Shown here piece by piece: positions 12,125-19,991 of a DNA stretch of 23,945 nucleotides. Under the pieces are notes generated by a model that was not told the DNA's origin, did not search any database, and saw nothing but the letters and a program-made list of their open reading frames with translations. Where the stretch lies: the IMG/VR virus record IMGVR_UViG_3300044647_002420, positions 1 through 23,945 of that record; one strand, 5' to 3'. This stretch comes from a virus. Each line of letters opens with the position of its first letter. Position 1 is the stretch's first letter. A program made the translations under genes and the position numbers.

Positions 12125-13538
12125 CCCATTACAGATAAGTCCACAACAAGCAAGAGAAATCCTTTGGAATAAAGGAAAGATCACTGATTTCCTATTAGAC
12201 TCAAATCAAAGAGTCTTAAGAGATCAGATACGAAGTGTCAAAAGAAAAACCCACGTTGCAGTATTTTCTCGACAAAGTGGTAAATCTTATGGTGCTCTGG
12301 GTATTGCGGTCGAAGAACTTTTATCACGTAAAAACATTACAATTTGCTACGTCGCGCCAAGACTTAAGCAGGGTAAGAAAATTGTTAAGGCTACGTTTGA
12401 TGAAATTTTTAAATCGTGTCCACAAGAACTTAAACCTAAGTTTGACAGAGACTCTTCTTCCTATGTATTCCCCTCTACAAAGAGCAAGCTTGAGCTATAT
12501 GGCTTTAATGCTGAAGAGATAGAATCTGCCCGAGGTCCAAAAGCACACATGATAATCGTCGATGAGTGCGGGTTTATGACCGATCTTAAGTATGGTCTTA
12601 GATCAGTGCTATATCCTAAGCTAAATACAACACGCGGTCCAATAATCCTTATTTCTACATTACCAAAATCGCAAGGTCATGAATTCTGGTATCTTGTTAA
12701 GAAAGCCGAGTTTGATGAAGTACTGATTAAGCGTAATATTTGGGACTGTCCGCGTTATACAAAAGAAGATATTGATGGGTTTGCCGAAGAAGTTGGCGGT
12801 TATGATTCTGTAGACTTTAAAAGAGAGTACCTTAACATAATGATCACGGACGAAGATCATGCCGTTATACCGGAAGCCAATGATGAAACCCTAGACCGAA
12901 TTGTAAAGCTTTATCAGCGCCCAGCCTATTTTGATCCTTACGTCTCCATGGATATTGGCGTAAAAGACTTGACAGGAGTATTATACGCGTACTATGATTT
13001 CCTTACAGGTAAGATCGTAATTGAGAATGAAGCAACTTTTAAAGGAAAATTGTTTACAACAGCAAATTTGGCAGCTTCAATCAAAAAAACAGAAGAGGAG
13101 TTATGGGGATTAAAGAAACCATTTCTTCGTGTTTCAGATAATAACAACTTGATTTTATTGAACGACTTAAACATTGATTATAACATCTCCTTCATTCCTA
13201 CAGCAAAAGACAATAAACACGCATGGATAAACCAAATACGTATTCTTATTGCCGAAGAACGCATTGTCATCAACCCTAAATGTAAGCAGTTGATTTTTCA
13301 TTTAAAAAACGCTACGTGGAATAAAAATAAAACCGAATATGATAGATCTCTCGACGGAGGTCACTATGACCTTATTGACTCACTCGCTTATCTTATTCGT
13401 AATATAGCGTACTCTCGTAACCCATATCCAAAAGGTTATGGCATGACTTATGGAGACGGAGCATTCCGTATTGGAAATGAAAATAGAAGTAATTTCGAGA
13501 GTCACATAGTTAACATGTTCTCAATAAAAAAGAATTAA
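12105..13538 (+). CDS. terL: Terminase large subunit (ATPase and nuclease)
   Basis: TerL is the motor that pumps DNA into the prohead and cuts it. In this 477-residue protein the ATPase half has the Walker A variant SRQSGKS (55-61), Walker B IIVDE (150-154) and the coupling motif STLP (184-187). The nuclease half has the RNase H-type acids Asp283 (SMDIGVKD), Asp345 (RVSD) and the C-terminal cluster GGHYDLIDSLAYL (418-430) with Asp422 and Asp425. Both halves are intact. The start overlaps the upstream gene by 20 nt, with AGG 7 nt before ATG. The stop codon lies inside a promoter motif. Confidence 0.95.
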   Translation: MNQTNNSPLQISPQQAREILWNKGKITDFLLDSNQRVLRDQIRSVKRKTHVAVFSRQSGKSYGALGIAVEELLSRKNITICYVAPRLKQGKKIVKATFDEIFKSCPQELKPKFDRDSSSYVFPSTKSKLELYGFNAEEIESARGPKAHMIIVDECGFMTDLKYGLRSVLYPKLNTTRGPIILISTLPKSQGHEFWYLVKKAEFDEVLIKRNIWDCPRYTKEDIDGFAEEVGGYDSVDFKREYLNIMITDEDHAVIPEANDETLDRIVKLYQRPAYFDPYVSMDIGVKDLTGVLYAYYDFLTGKIVIENEATFKGKLFTTANLAASIKKTEEELWGLKKPFLRVSDNNNLILLNDLNIDYNISFIPTAKDNKHAWINQIRILIAEERIVINPKCKQLIFHLKNATWNKNKTEYDRSLDGGHYDLIDSLAYLIRNIAYSRNPYPKGYGMTYGDGAFRIGNENRSNFESHIVNMFSIKKN

Positions 13539-13555
13539 ACAAATACTATTAGAGG
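13535..13555 (+). promoter_or_regulatory. Recurring phage promoter motif, copy 4 (portal)
   Basis: TTAAACAAATACTATTAGAG overlaps the terminase stop codon and ends 6 nt before the portal ATG. The terminal AGAGG may also serve as ribosome binding site. It diverges from the other late copies at two positions just after AACAAAT. Confidence 0.5.
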
Positions 13556-13561
13556 TTTAGA

Positions 13562-15583
13562 ATGGCTAAAGCTACATATTTTGCAGCAAGAGATGGTAAA
13601 GAAACAGCATCTGTTTTGCTTGAAAAGGCAACAGACTGGAGTAATACTCTTACCACTAACGGATATTTAGAAAAGTTGAAGACCTGCTGGGCAGCGTATC
13701 ATGGTGCGTATTTTACGGACACAGCTTCTGGTCATACAATTACGTTTGCTGGCGAGCAAGGAGAGCTTGCTCAGCTCCCGGTAAATCATATTCGTAACCT
13801 TGCTCAGCATATGTACGTTATGACAACTTCTAGCCGTCCGTCAATGGAAGCTCGTGCCGCAAATACGGATTATAAGTCTAGCGCACAAGTTACATTAGCT
13901 AATGGTTTGTTAGATTACTACATGCGTGAAAAGCGTCTTGAGCGTTATATTAATCGTGCCGTAGAATTCAGTATTGTAATTGGTGCTGGTTATGTTAAGG
14001 TTGAATGGGATGCTACTACTGGTAAGGTTGTAGAGGAAGACGAAGAAAGTGGAGAGAAGGTTTACGAAGGGGACATTAAGTTCACTAACTTATCTCCTTT
14101 TGATGTAGTTTTTGATGTAAACAAAGAAGACAACCAACATGATTGGATATTAGTTCGCACATATAAAAATAAATTCGATTTAGCTGCTAAGTACCAAGAA
14201 CTTGAAGATAAGATATTAGCTCTTGACACAAAATCAGTCAAGGACCGATATTCCTTACAAGTATTCAGAAAGAGTGAATCTGATGAAGTAGAAGTCTGGA
14301 CAATGTACCATAAAAAAAGCGATGCTATGCCAGAAGGAAGAGAGCTAGTATTTCTTTCAAATGATATTATTCTTCACGATCAAGTATTACCATATAGAAG
14401 AATTCCTATTTTCAGGATGAGTCCAAACGTAATTCTTGGAACAGACTTTGGTTATTCTAATCTCTTCGACCTTCTCCCATTACAGGAAGGTATTAACCAT
14501 TTGTACTCGTCTATCATGTCAAACAATATCGCTTTCGCTACACAAAACTTATTTGTTCGTTCTGGTGCCAATATTGATATTACAAATCTTGGTGGAGGAC
14601 TTAATATTATTCAAGGATCTGAAAAGCCAGAACCATTGAATCTTCTTGGCACATCTCAAGAAACATTTAGTTTCCTAAGTATTCTAGAAGGTAAGATGGA
14701 GCAGCTTTCCGGAGTGAACTCTGTAACCAGAGGTACACCCGATCCAGCACAAAATTTACGTTCAGGAAATTCCTTAGCCCTTGTTCAATCAATGGCGATC
14801 CAATTCCAGTCCGGACTTCAAAATCAATACGTGCAGCTTGTAGAAGATTTAGGGGTAGCTATTCTTGAAATATTACAAGATTATGCAATGGCTCCCAGAG
14901 TTGCATCTATTGTCGGAATAAATAATAAACAATACTTAGTTTCCTTTAAAGGTAGCGATATTGCTGATGTTAACCGAGTAATTGTGGACGTAGCAAATCC
15001 TCTATCAAGAACCACTGCTGGACGAGTTCAGATGGCAGAACAGCTAATGCAAATGAAGCCTGATGAGTTTTCTATTCAACAATACGCTCAAGTTATTAAT
15101 ACTGGTCGTATTGATGGAATGATGGAGAGTCCTGTAGATCAATCTAACCTTATTCAACAAGAGAACGAAAGACTTATTCAAGGAATTGCAGTACCGGCTC
15201 TTGTTATTGATGACCATAAAGAACACATTCTTCGTCATAGAACCGTTCTAAATGATATTGACATTCGTATGGATGACGAGAGGGCTTCTGTAATTTTTGC
15301 TCACATTCAAGAACATATTAACTTTGCAAGAAGCACTGATCCTGCAGTACTTACTATGACAAATCAACAGCAACTTCCTCCAGCAGCACCTCAAGCTCAA
15401 CCGGGACAAGACCTAGCGAATAATCCTGAACAAAATGTAGAAGGACAATCCTCAATTGGTCAAGTAATGGAAGGTTCAGAACAAACTCAAGGTCAAATGA
15501 TGCCGGGAACTCCAGCACCAGCTACTCCTCCTGCTCCATTTGAAAACTTACCAACATCAACAGTACCAACTCCTAACCAATAA
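13562..15583 (+). CDS. Portal protein (P22-type)
   Basis: The portal is the dodecameric ring at one head vertex through which DNA enters and leaves. This 673-residue protein shows the segments I associate with P22-like portals: GAGYVKVEWD, LSPFDVVFDV, LPYRRIPIFRM, then LQEGINHLYSSIMSNN, SGVNSVTRGTPDPAQNLRSG and the following helical NSLALVQ block. The last about 70 residues are Pro/Gln-rich and disordered. Its place after TerL and before the scaffold fits. The start has AGAGG 6 nt upstream. Confidence 0.9.
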   Translation: MAKATYFAARDGKETASVLLEKATDWSNTLTTNGYLEKLKTCWAAYHGAYFTDTASGHTITFAGEQGELAQLPVNHIRNLAQHMYVMTTSSRPSMEARAANTDYKSSAQVTLANGLLDYYMREKRLERYINRAVEFSIVIGAGYVKVEWDATTGKVVEEDEESGEKVYEGDIKFTNLSPFDVVFDVNKEDNQHDWILVRTYKNKFDLAAKYQELEDKILALDTKSVKDRYSLQVFRKSESDEVEVWTMYHKKSDAMPEGRELVFLSNDIILHDQVLPYRRIPIFRMSPNVILGTDFGYSNLFDLLPLQEGINHLYSSIMSNNIAFATQNLFVRSGANIDITNLGGGLNIIQGSEKPEPLNLLGTSQETFSFLSILEGKMEQLSGVNSVTRGTPDPAQNLRSGNSLALVQSMAIQFQSGLQNQYVQLVEDLGVAILEILQDYAMAPRVASIVGINNKQYLVSFKGSDIADVNRVIVDVANPLSRTTAGRVQMAEQLMQMKPDEFSIQQYAQVINTGRIDGMMESPVDQSNLIQQENERLIQGIAVPALVIDDHKEHILRHRTVLNDIDIRMDDERASVIFAHIQEHINFARSTDPAVLTMTNQQQLPPAAPQAQPGQDLANNPEQNVEGQSSIGQVMEGSEQTQGQMMPGTPAPATPPAPFENLPTSTVPTPNQ

Positions 15584-16434
15584 TGAAAACAAAACGCTTT
15601 TCTCCTATTACACCAAGAGCAGTCGAACAGTTTAGTTCTTTTATTGCAAATACTCCACTAGTTCAATACGATGATTTAGTTAACAAAGCGTTAGAGATGG
15701 GGTATGATCCAAATGAACTTATAGATGCATCTCTTGGTAGCGTAAAATATGAGAAATCAAGCGCAAGTTTAAAAAATCCGTTAGAGGATATTCTTAATGC
15801 TATTTATGAAAAAGACCCTACTCCGGGTAAGAGATATGTTATCGATCCTTCTGAAGCAGTTTCAGAAAGAGCAAAAGAAGTAGCAAGAAATCTGGAAGGT
15901 AGCGTTGGGTTTGCTTCTGCAGTTCCTTCAAAAAGAAGGGCACTAGCCGACTACGCTGCAGTAACTCCTCGTAAAACAGATTTAGATAAATTAAAAGCAA
16001 TAGCAGATGCGGGTCACGAATTAGAACATTTAAAAGATTTTGTAACTAGACCTGACTTTAGACCTAAAACAGAAAAGTCATTTAAACCGGGGCATCATTT
16101 TAAAGATATATACGAGCCGAGAGAACTTATTCGTGAAGTAAAAGGTTTACCCGAAGATGTCAAGTTAACAAAAGAAATCGTAAAACAAAGCAAGAAATCA
16201 GGACTGAGAACTTCTCCATTTACAAAACTAAGATCTCTAGTAGGTTTATTGCCCGGATTAGCTGCTGCAGGAATAGCAGCGTATGCTCCAGAATCTAAGG
16301 CAGCGCAAGTTCCCGCAAAAGTAATTGAAGAAGGCGATCCAACTTCTATACTGTTTCCCCCAGAAGCAGGCGCAGGAGAGGAAGAAGAAATAAAAAAGAT
16401 GTACGAAGAAGCAAAGAATAAAAGGAAAAAATAG
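15583..16434 (+). CDS. Head-region protein with HExxH motif and membrane-like segment
   Basis: Not a family I can name. The 283-residue protein holds HELEH (145-149) in 'ADAGHELEHLKDF', the HExxH pattern of zinc metallopeptidases, with possible third ligands His171, His172 or Glu178 downstream (GHHFKDIYEPREL). Residues about 216-235 (RSLVGLLPGLAAAGIAAYAP) are hydrophobic and Ala/Gly-rich, like membrane-active segments of ejected virion proteins. The C-terminus is acidic then basic. It lies between portal and scaffold genes (TAATG overlap), where prohead proteases or internal proteins are often encoded. Protease activity is inference. Confidence 0.65.
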   Translation: MKTKRFSPITPRAVEQFSSFIANTPLVQYDDLVNKALEMGYDPNELIDASLGSVKYEKSSASLKNPLEDILNAIYEKDPTPGKRYVIDPSEAVSERAKEVARNLEGSVGFASAVPSKRRALADYAAVTPRKTDLDKLKAIADAGHELEHLKDFVTRPDFRPKTEKSFKPGHHFKDIYEPRELIREVKGLPEDVKLTKEIVKQSKKSGLRTSPFTKLRSLVGLLPGLAAAGIAAYAPESKAAQVPAKVIEEGDPTSILFPPEAGAGEEEEIKKMYEEAKNKRKK

Positions 16435-16435
16435 T

Positions 16436-16708
16436 ATGATGGATAAATTGCAAGAAATTCTTAGAAAACTTCAAAATGGAGAGGAGCTTACAGAAGAAGA
16501 AGCTCTTGTTCTTAAAACTGAAACACAAGATACACAAGAAGCTGCCGAACCTATGATCAAAGCTGTAGGCGGTGAGCCAGATATGAAGCCCGAAAAGGCA
16601 TTAAAGTTATCTGGTGAAGTATCTAGTCCAGACATTGAAGAAATGGATAAAGTTGTAAACTACGAGGACTATCTTAAAAAGAAAAAAAGACAATTTGGCT
16701 ACGAATAA
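16436..16708 (+). CDS. Small acidic protein, possibly head-assembly accessory
   Basis: A 90-residue helical, highly charged protein, MMDKLQEILRKLQNGEELTE at the start, with a Lys-rich end (YLKKKKRQFGYE). A second ATG immediately follows the first and could be the real start. AGGA lies about 10 nt upstream. It starts one base after the upstream stop. No family recognised; the charge pattern is similar to accessory proteins of scaffolds. Confidence 0.7.
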   Translation: MMDKLQEILRKLQNGEELTEEEALVLKTETQDTQEAAEPMIKAVGGEPDMKPEKALKLSGEVSSPDIEEMDKVVNYEDYLKKKKRQFGYE

Positions 16709-16795
16709 AATTCAAAATCAATACTAGAAGCTATCACAATAACGTGACGCTTCACTTTAATCACTACCCTATATGGGCGTAACAAAGGAAAATGT

Positions 16796-17716
16796 ATGTC
16801 AGAAGTATCAAACGACGCACCAGTATCAGATGCTCCAGAAGTGGACGCAGCGGAACTAGAAGCAGAGCAAGCTTCTCCAGAAAGCCAAGAACTCAAAGAA
16901 GAACTCGAAGAGTTTGTTCTTAAAGTTAATGGTAAAGAAGTACGAGAAAAAATTAATCTCCGAGACAAAGAGCGTATTACTAAGGCTCTGCAAATGGAAA
17001 GAGTCGCAACTCAAGCATTCCAAGAGCGAGCAATTACAGCAAAACAACTACAAGAAGTACAGGCTGACGTACAGGAATTTCTGCAACAATTTACAGAAAA
17101 TCCAATGTCAATTGTAATGAACCCAGAATTTAATCTCTCCAAAGAACAAAAGCGTCAACTTGCCGAAGCTATTCTTCGTGAGGATTTAGAAGAGAGCCAA
17201 AAGACTCCAGAGCAACTTGAATACGAAGCTACCAAACGTAAATACGAAGAACTCCTTGCAGAAAAAGAAGCACTCGAAGAACAACGCAGATCTGATGAAC
17301 AAGCTCGTCTTGAACAAGAAGCAGCGATTGAGCTAGAAAATGAAATCGTTCAGGCTATTGAAATTGGATCACTTCCAAGATCTCAGTATATTTCAAAGAA
17401 GCTTGCCGATCTTGCATATATCGCATACTCTAACGGAATTGACCTAACTATTCAAGATCTCATACCATTCGTTAAGCAACAGTATAAGCGTGATATTGCT
17501 GAAATGATGGGGGTATTGGATGATGATGAAGTAGAAATGCTAGTGTCTAAAGAGCGTATTAGAGCTATTAGAAACAAGCAAATTCAATCAGTTAAGCCTA
17601 AAGACGGTGTTCCTAAAGCTCCACTTAAGACACAGGATACGGGCACCTCTAATAAAAAACAAGAAGAACCACAAAAGATTAAAGCAAAAGATTTCTTTAA
17701 GAATTTAGGTGGTTAA
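16796..17716 (+). CDS. Probable scaffolding protein
   Basis: Scaffolding proteins shape the prohead and leave before or during packaging. This 306-residue protein is acidic at the N-terminus, has a long coiled coil (about 140-195, rich in Glu, Lys, Arg, Gln) and a basic C-terminal region ending in a short Lys/Phe-rich helix (KIKAKDFFKNLGG) that would contact the capsid. Its position just before the capsid genes fits. AAAGGA lies 7 nt before ATG. The stop codon is part of a promoter motif. Confidence 0.75.
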   Translation: MSEVSNDAPVSDAPEVDAAELEAEQASPESQELKEELEEFVLKVNGKEVREKINLRDKERITKALQMERVATQAFQERAITAKQLQEVQADVQEFLQQFTENPMSIVMNPEFNLSKEQKRQLAEAILREDLEESQKTPEQLEYEATKRKYEELLAEKEALEEQRRSDEQARLEQEAAIELENEIVQAIEIGSLPRSQYISKKLADLAYIAYSNGIDLTIQDLIPFVKQQYKRDIAEMMGVLDDDEVEMLVSKERIRAIRNKQIQSVKPKDGVPKAPLKTQDTGTSNKKQEEPQKIKAKDFFKNLGG

Positions 17717-17730
17717 CAAATATAGTTGAG
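17713..17730 (+). promoter_or_regulatory. Recurring phage promoter motif, copy 5 (capsid genes)
   Basis: TTAACAAATATAGTTGAG overlaps the scaffold stop codon and precedes the capsid genes by about 110 nt. The predicted first transcribed purines lie at the start of the hairpin at 17726-17744, so the message would begin with a structured 5' end. Confidence 0.6.
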
Positions 17731-17775
17731 TAATCAGGACTCAATAGACTTTTAAGCAAGCACTTGCCCTTAAAA
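17726..17775 (+). other. Two stem-loops in the capsid-gene leader
   Basis: First stem: TTGAGT (17726-17731) with ACTCAA (17739-17744), loop 7 nt. Second stem: TTTTAAG (17750-17756) with CTTAAAA (17769-17775), extended by CAA/TTG with a 2-nt bulge around a 4-nt loop. No T-run follows, so these are not terminators. An A-rich single-stranded stretch (17799-17820) and AAGGA follow before the next ATG. Such leaders often stabilise highly expressed phage messages. Confidence 0.55.
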
Positions 17776-17839
17776 CATCGAATGACGCAATGTATCTCAA
17801 AAAAATAAAATAAAAAAAAGTTAATAAAAGGAAAACAAA

Positions 17840-18166
17840 ATGGCTACCTCACTCTTGTCAAAAGACCCAAAAATTCAAGATCTTCAGCTTGAACAGAGAG
17901 ATCTGCTTCTCGTTGCAAATCTAGTTACTCCATCAGCAGAAGATGCTGGTATCGTATCAATTACTGGACTAATTGCTGCTCGCGTAATTGCTATCGACGT
18001 AAAAGATACCGTAAAATCTGTTCAGAAAGTTCGCGTTATCAATCGCGCAACAGGTGCTTCTATTGCTCTTGCAGCATTACCTTCCGTTTCCGGTAGCGTA
18101 ATTTCTGTAACTGTTGATGGAACTGGCGCATCTAGCGTTTGCATTGAAGCGTCTTACAAAGCTTAA
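17840..18166 (+). CDS. Small head protein, possibly decoration/stabilisation
   Basis: A 108-residue beta-rich protein with an N-terminal helix and then Ala/Val/Ser-rich strands (GLIAARVIAIDVKDTVKSVQ; GSVISVTVDGTGASSVCIEA). Its place between scaffold and major capsid genes and its probable high expression (structured leader, AAGGA, A-rich upstream) suggest a capsid decoration protein. No family is recognised, so this is inference. Confidence 0.6.
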   Translation: MATSLLSKDPKIQDLQLEQRDLLLVANLVTPSAEDAGIVSITGLIAARVIAIDVKDTVKSVQKVRVINRATGASIALAALPSVSGSVISVTVDGTGASSVCIEASYKA

Positions 18167-18194
18167 TTTTAATTAAAAAAAAGGAAACTAAATT

Positions 18195-19412
18195 ATGAGT
18201 TCTACAGCTAACACACTTGACAACCTAAATGGTTTGTACAAAAAAGTTTACGATGGTAAACTTGAAAACTTGATCCCAGATGGAGTTAAGCTTCTTAACG
18301 CTATCAAATTCGTTCGCAAAGAAAAGCGTCCGGGTGCTGATTATAACCAATCAGTAATTCTTGGTATGGAGCATGGCGTTAGCTTTGCTGAACCAGATGA
18401 AGGCGCATTTGCTCTTAATCCACCTATCTCTGGTGTAATTAAGCAAGCTTCAATCAAAGGCTACCAAATGGTGCTTCGTTCTGCTATGGCGTTCGACACT
18501 ATGTTTGCCGCTGATTCTGCTGGCGAAAGAGCTTTTGAAGAAGCTACTAAGTACATTTTCCAAGCTATGATGGACTCTATGTCTAAGAAGCTTGAAATCC
18601 GTCTTTTCTACGGTCAGTCTGGTCTTGCTTCTATTGGAGCACCGTCTGGTAACGTTCTTCCTATCACTGCTGGTGAATGGGCACCGGGTATCTGGGGCGG
18701 AGCTGAAAATATGCGCCTTGAGATTTACAGTGCTGCTGGAGTTCTTCGTGGTGACTGTAAAGTAACAACTGTTGATTTTGACAATAAAACTGTCACAGTA
18801 GATGCTCTTCCTGCTGCAGTTGTTTCTACAGACGTTATTTTTGAGTATGGTTCATACGGCAAGGAAATGGCTGGTCTTCACAAGATCATCACTAACACGG
18901 GTTCACTTTTCGGAATTTCTGCTTCTCAGTATTCTCTCTGGAAAGGTAACTCTCACGCTGTTGGTGGAGCAATGTCGTTCAACAAGCTCGCTAAAGGTCT
19001 TGCTAAGCCGGTTGCTAAAGGTCTTCAGTCTGACGTAACTGTTTACGTTAACCCTGCTTCATGGGCTGATCTCATGACTGAGCAAGCTGGTTCTAGACGT
19101 TTCGACGTTTCGTACAAGTCTGCTACAGCTCAGAACGGTTCTGAAGCTCTTGAGTTTTTCTCTCAGAATGGTAAAATGACTATCGTAGCTTCTATCTTCG
19201 TGAAAGAAGGCTTCGCTTACGCTATTAACCATGACCAATTCCTACGTGTTGGTTCAACTGACCTTACTTTCAAAAATCCTCTTAGCAATGAAGACTTCTT
19301 CCACTTGCTTGAGAATAATGCTGGTGTTGGTATTCGTTGTTATACTAACCAAGCTTTGTTCTGTACAAAGATCGGTCATCAGCTACTATTCACAGGCATC
19401 ACAATTTCTTAA
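18195..19412 (+). CDS. Major capsid protein
   Basis: A 405-residue protein that I assign as major capsid protein from its position after the scaffold, its size, its probable high expression and its composition (long beta-rich body with EAL/GSLF-type helical turns, N-terminal helical arm). Segments such as LENLIPDGVKLLNAIKF, PADADYNQ-like 'RPGADYNQSVILGMEH', then YGSYGKEMAGLHKIITNTGS and LTFKNPLSNEDFFHLLEN resemble capsid proteins of podovirus genomes. AAGGA lies about 11 nt before ATG. It is the last gene before the strong terminator. Confidence 0.8.
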   Translation: MSSTANTLDNLNGLYKKVYDGKLENLIPDGVKLLNAIKFVRKEKRPGADYNQSVILGMEHGVSFAEPDEGAFALNPPISGVIKQASIKGYQMVLRSAMAFDTMFAADSAGERAFEEATKYIFQAMMDSMSKKLEIRLFYGQSGLASIGAPSGNVLPITAGEWAPGIWGGAENMRLEIYSAAGVLRGDCKVTTVDFDNKTVTVDALPAAVVSTDVIFEYGSYGKEMAGLHKIITNTGSLFGISASQYSLWKGNSHAVGGAMSFNKLAKGLAKPVAKGLQSDVTVYVNPASWADLMTEQAGSRRFDVSYKSATAQNGSEALEFFSQNGKMTIVASIFVKEGFAYAINHDQFLRVGSTDLTFKNPLSNEDFFHLLENNAGVGIRCYTNQALFCTKIGHQLLFTGITIS

Positions 19413-19443
19413 TTTCAACCACTTGTGCAATGCAAGAACGATG

Positions 19444-19472
19444 GGGGAAGCTTCGGCTTCCCCTTTTGTTTT
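19444..19472 (+). terminator. Strong intrinsic terminator after the capsid gene
   Basis: GGGGAAGC pairs perfectly with GCTTCCCC around a TTCG tetraloop, followed by TTTTGTTTT. An 8-bp GC-rich stem with UUCG loop and U-run is a textbook rho-independent terminator. It separates the capsid genes from the fibre genes, which have their own motif copy 11 nt downstream. Confidence 0.95.
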
Positions 19473-19482
19473 ATGTAGTTAA

Positions 19483-19502
19483 ATAACAAATATATCTAGA
19501 GG
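19483..19502 (+). promoter_or_regulatory. Recurring phage promoter motif, copy 6 (fibre genes)
   Basis: ATAACAAATATATCTAGAGG shares AAATAACAAATATA with the copy at 11316. It comes directly after the terminator and before a GTG-started gene, so transcription would be re-started here. The end AGAGG also serves as ribosome binding site. Confidence 0.65.
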
Positions 19503-19508
19503 TGCTGT

Positions 19509-19979
19509 GTGAGTGTTACTTTAATCGTAAATAATATACCATTTGATTACCCAGAGCAAGGCGAACCTGCCCCATGGGGAGAAGCAGCTACAGGATGGGC
19601 TACAGAAGTTACAAAAGTACTTAACTCTGTTAGCGGTCCTTCTGATATTCTTGAATCTTCTTCCACAATTTTAAACAATCAAACAACTTTTCAAAATATT
19701 CCCGGTCTTTTTTTTGACACAGCTCTTGTTCGTTCATTTAGTGTAACAGGAAATGTATATAGAACATATAGCGTAAGCCAAGAAGTAAGTGAATCGTTTA
19801 CTTTAACAGGACTTAATCAAGGTGGATCTGGATGGCTTCTGCAGATTGAGGGTATTGGCGACGCAGGAATGACTTTCAATATCGATGCTAGCGGACAAGT
19901 ACAATATAAATCATCAAATCTCACGAGCTATATTAGCGGGCTAATAAAGTTTAGAGGTGTTGGAATACTTAAAACTTAA
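19509..19979 (+). CDS. Tail-appendage or receptor-binding-type protein
   Basis: A 156-residue protein with a GTG start, supported by AGAGG 6 nt upstream. The N-terminal 'IVNNIPFDYPEQGEPAPWGE' with following WATEVTKVLN resembles the short N-terminal module seen in many phage tail-fibre proteins ('xYPxxGexxWGxxxTxW'). The remainder is beta-rich, ending in VQYKSSNLTSYISGLIKFRG. It may be a short fibre, adaptor or chaperone for the giant protein encoded 12 nt downstream. Confidence 0.7.
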   Translation: MSVTLIVNNIPFDYPEQGEPAPWGEAATGWATEVTKVLNSVSGPSDILESSSTILNNQTTFQNIPGLFFDTALVRSFSVTGNVYRTYSVSQEVSESFTLTGLNQGGSGWLLQIEGIGDAGMTFNIDASGQVQYKSSNLTSYISGLIKFRGVGILKT

Positions 19980-19991
19980 TAAGGAAATACG

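Noticed and set aside
16709-16795. CACTACCCTATATGGG upstream of the scaffold gene
   Set aside because: It faintly resembles a T7 promoter, but it lacks AACAAAT and occurs once, so it is not counted as a motif copy.
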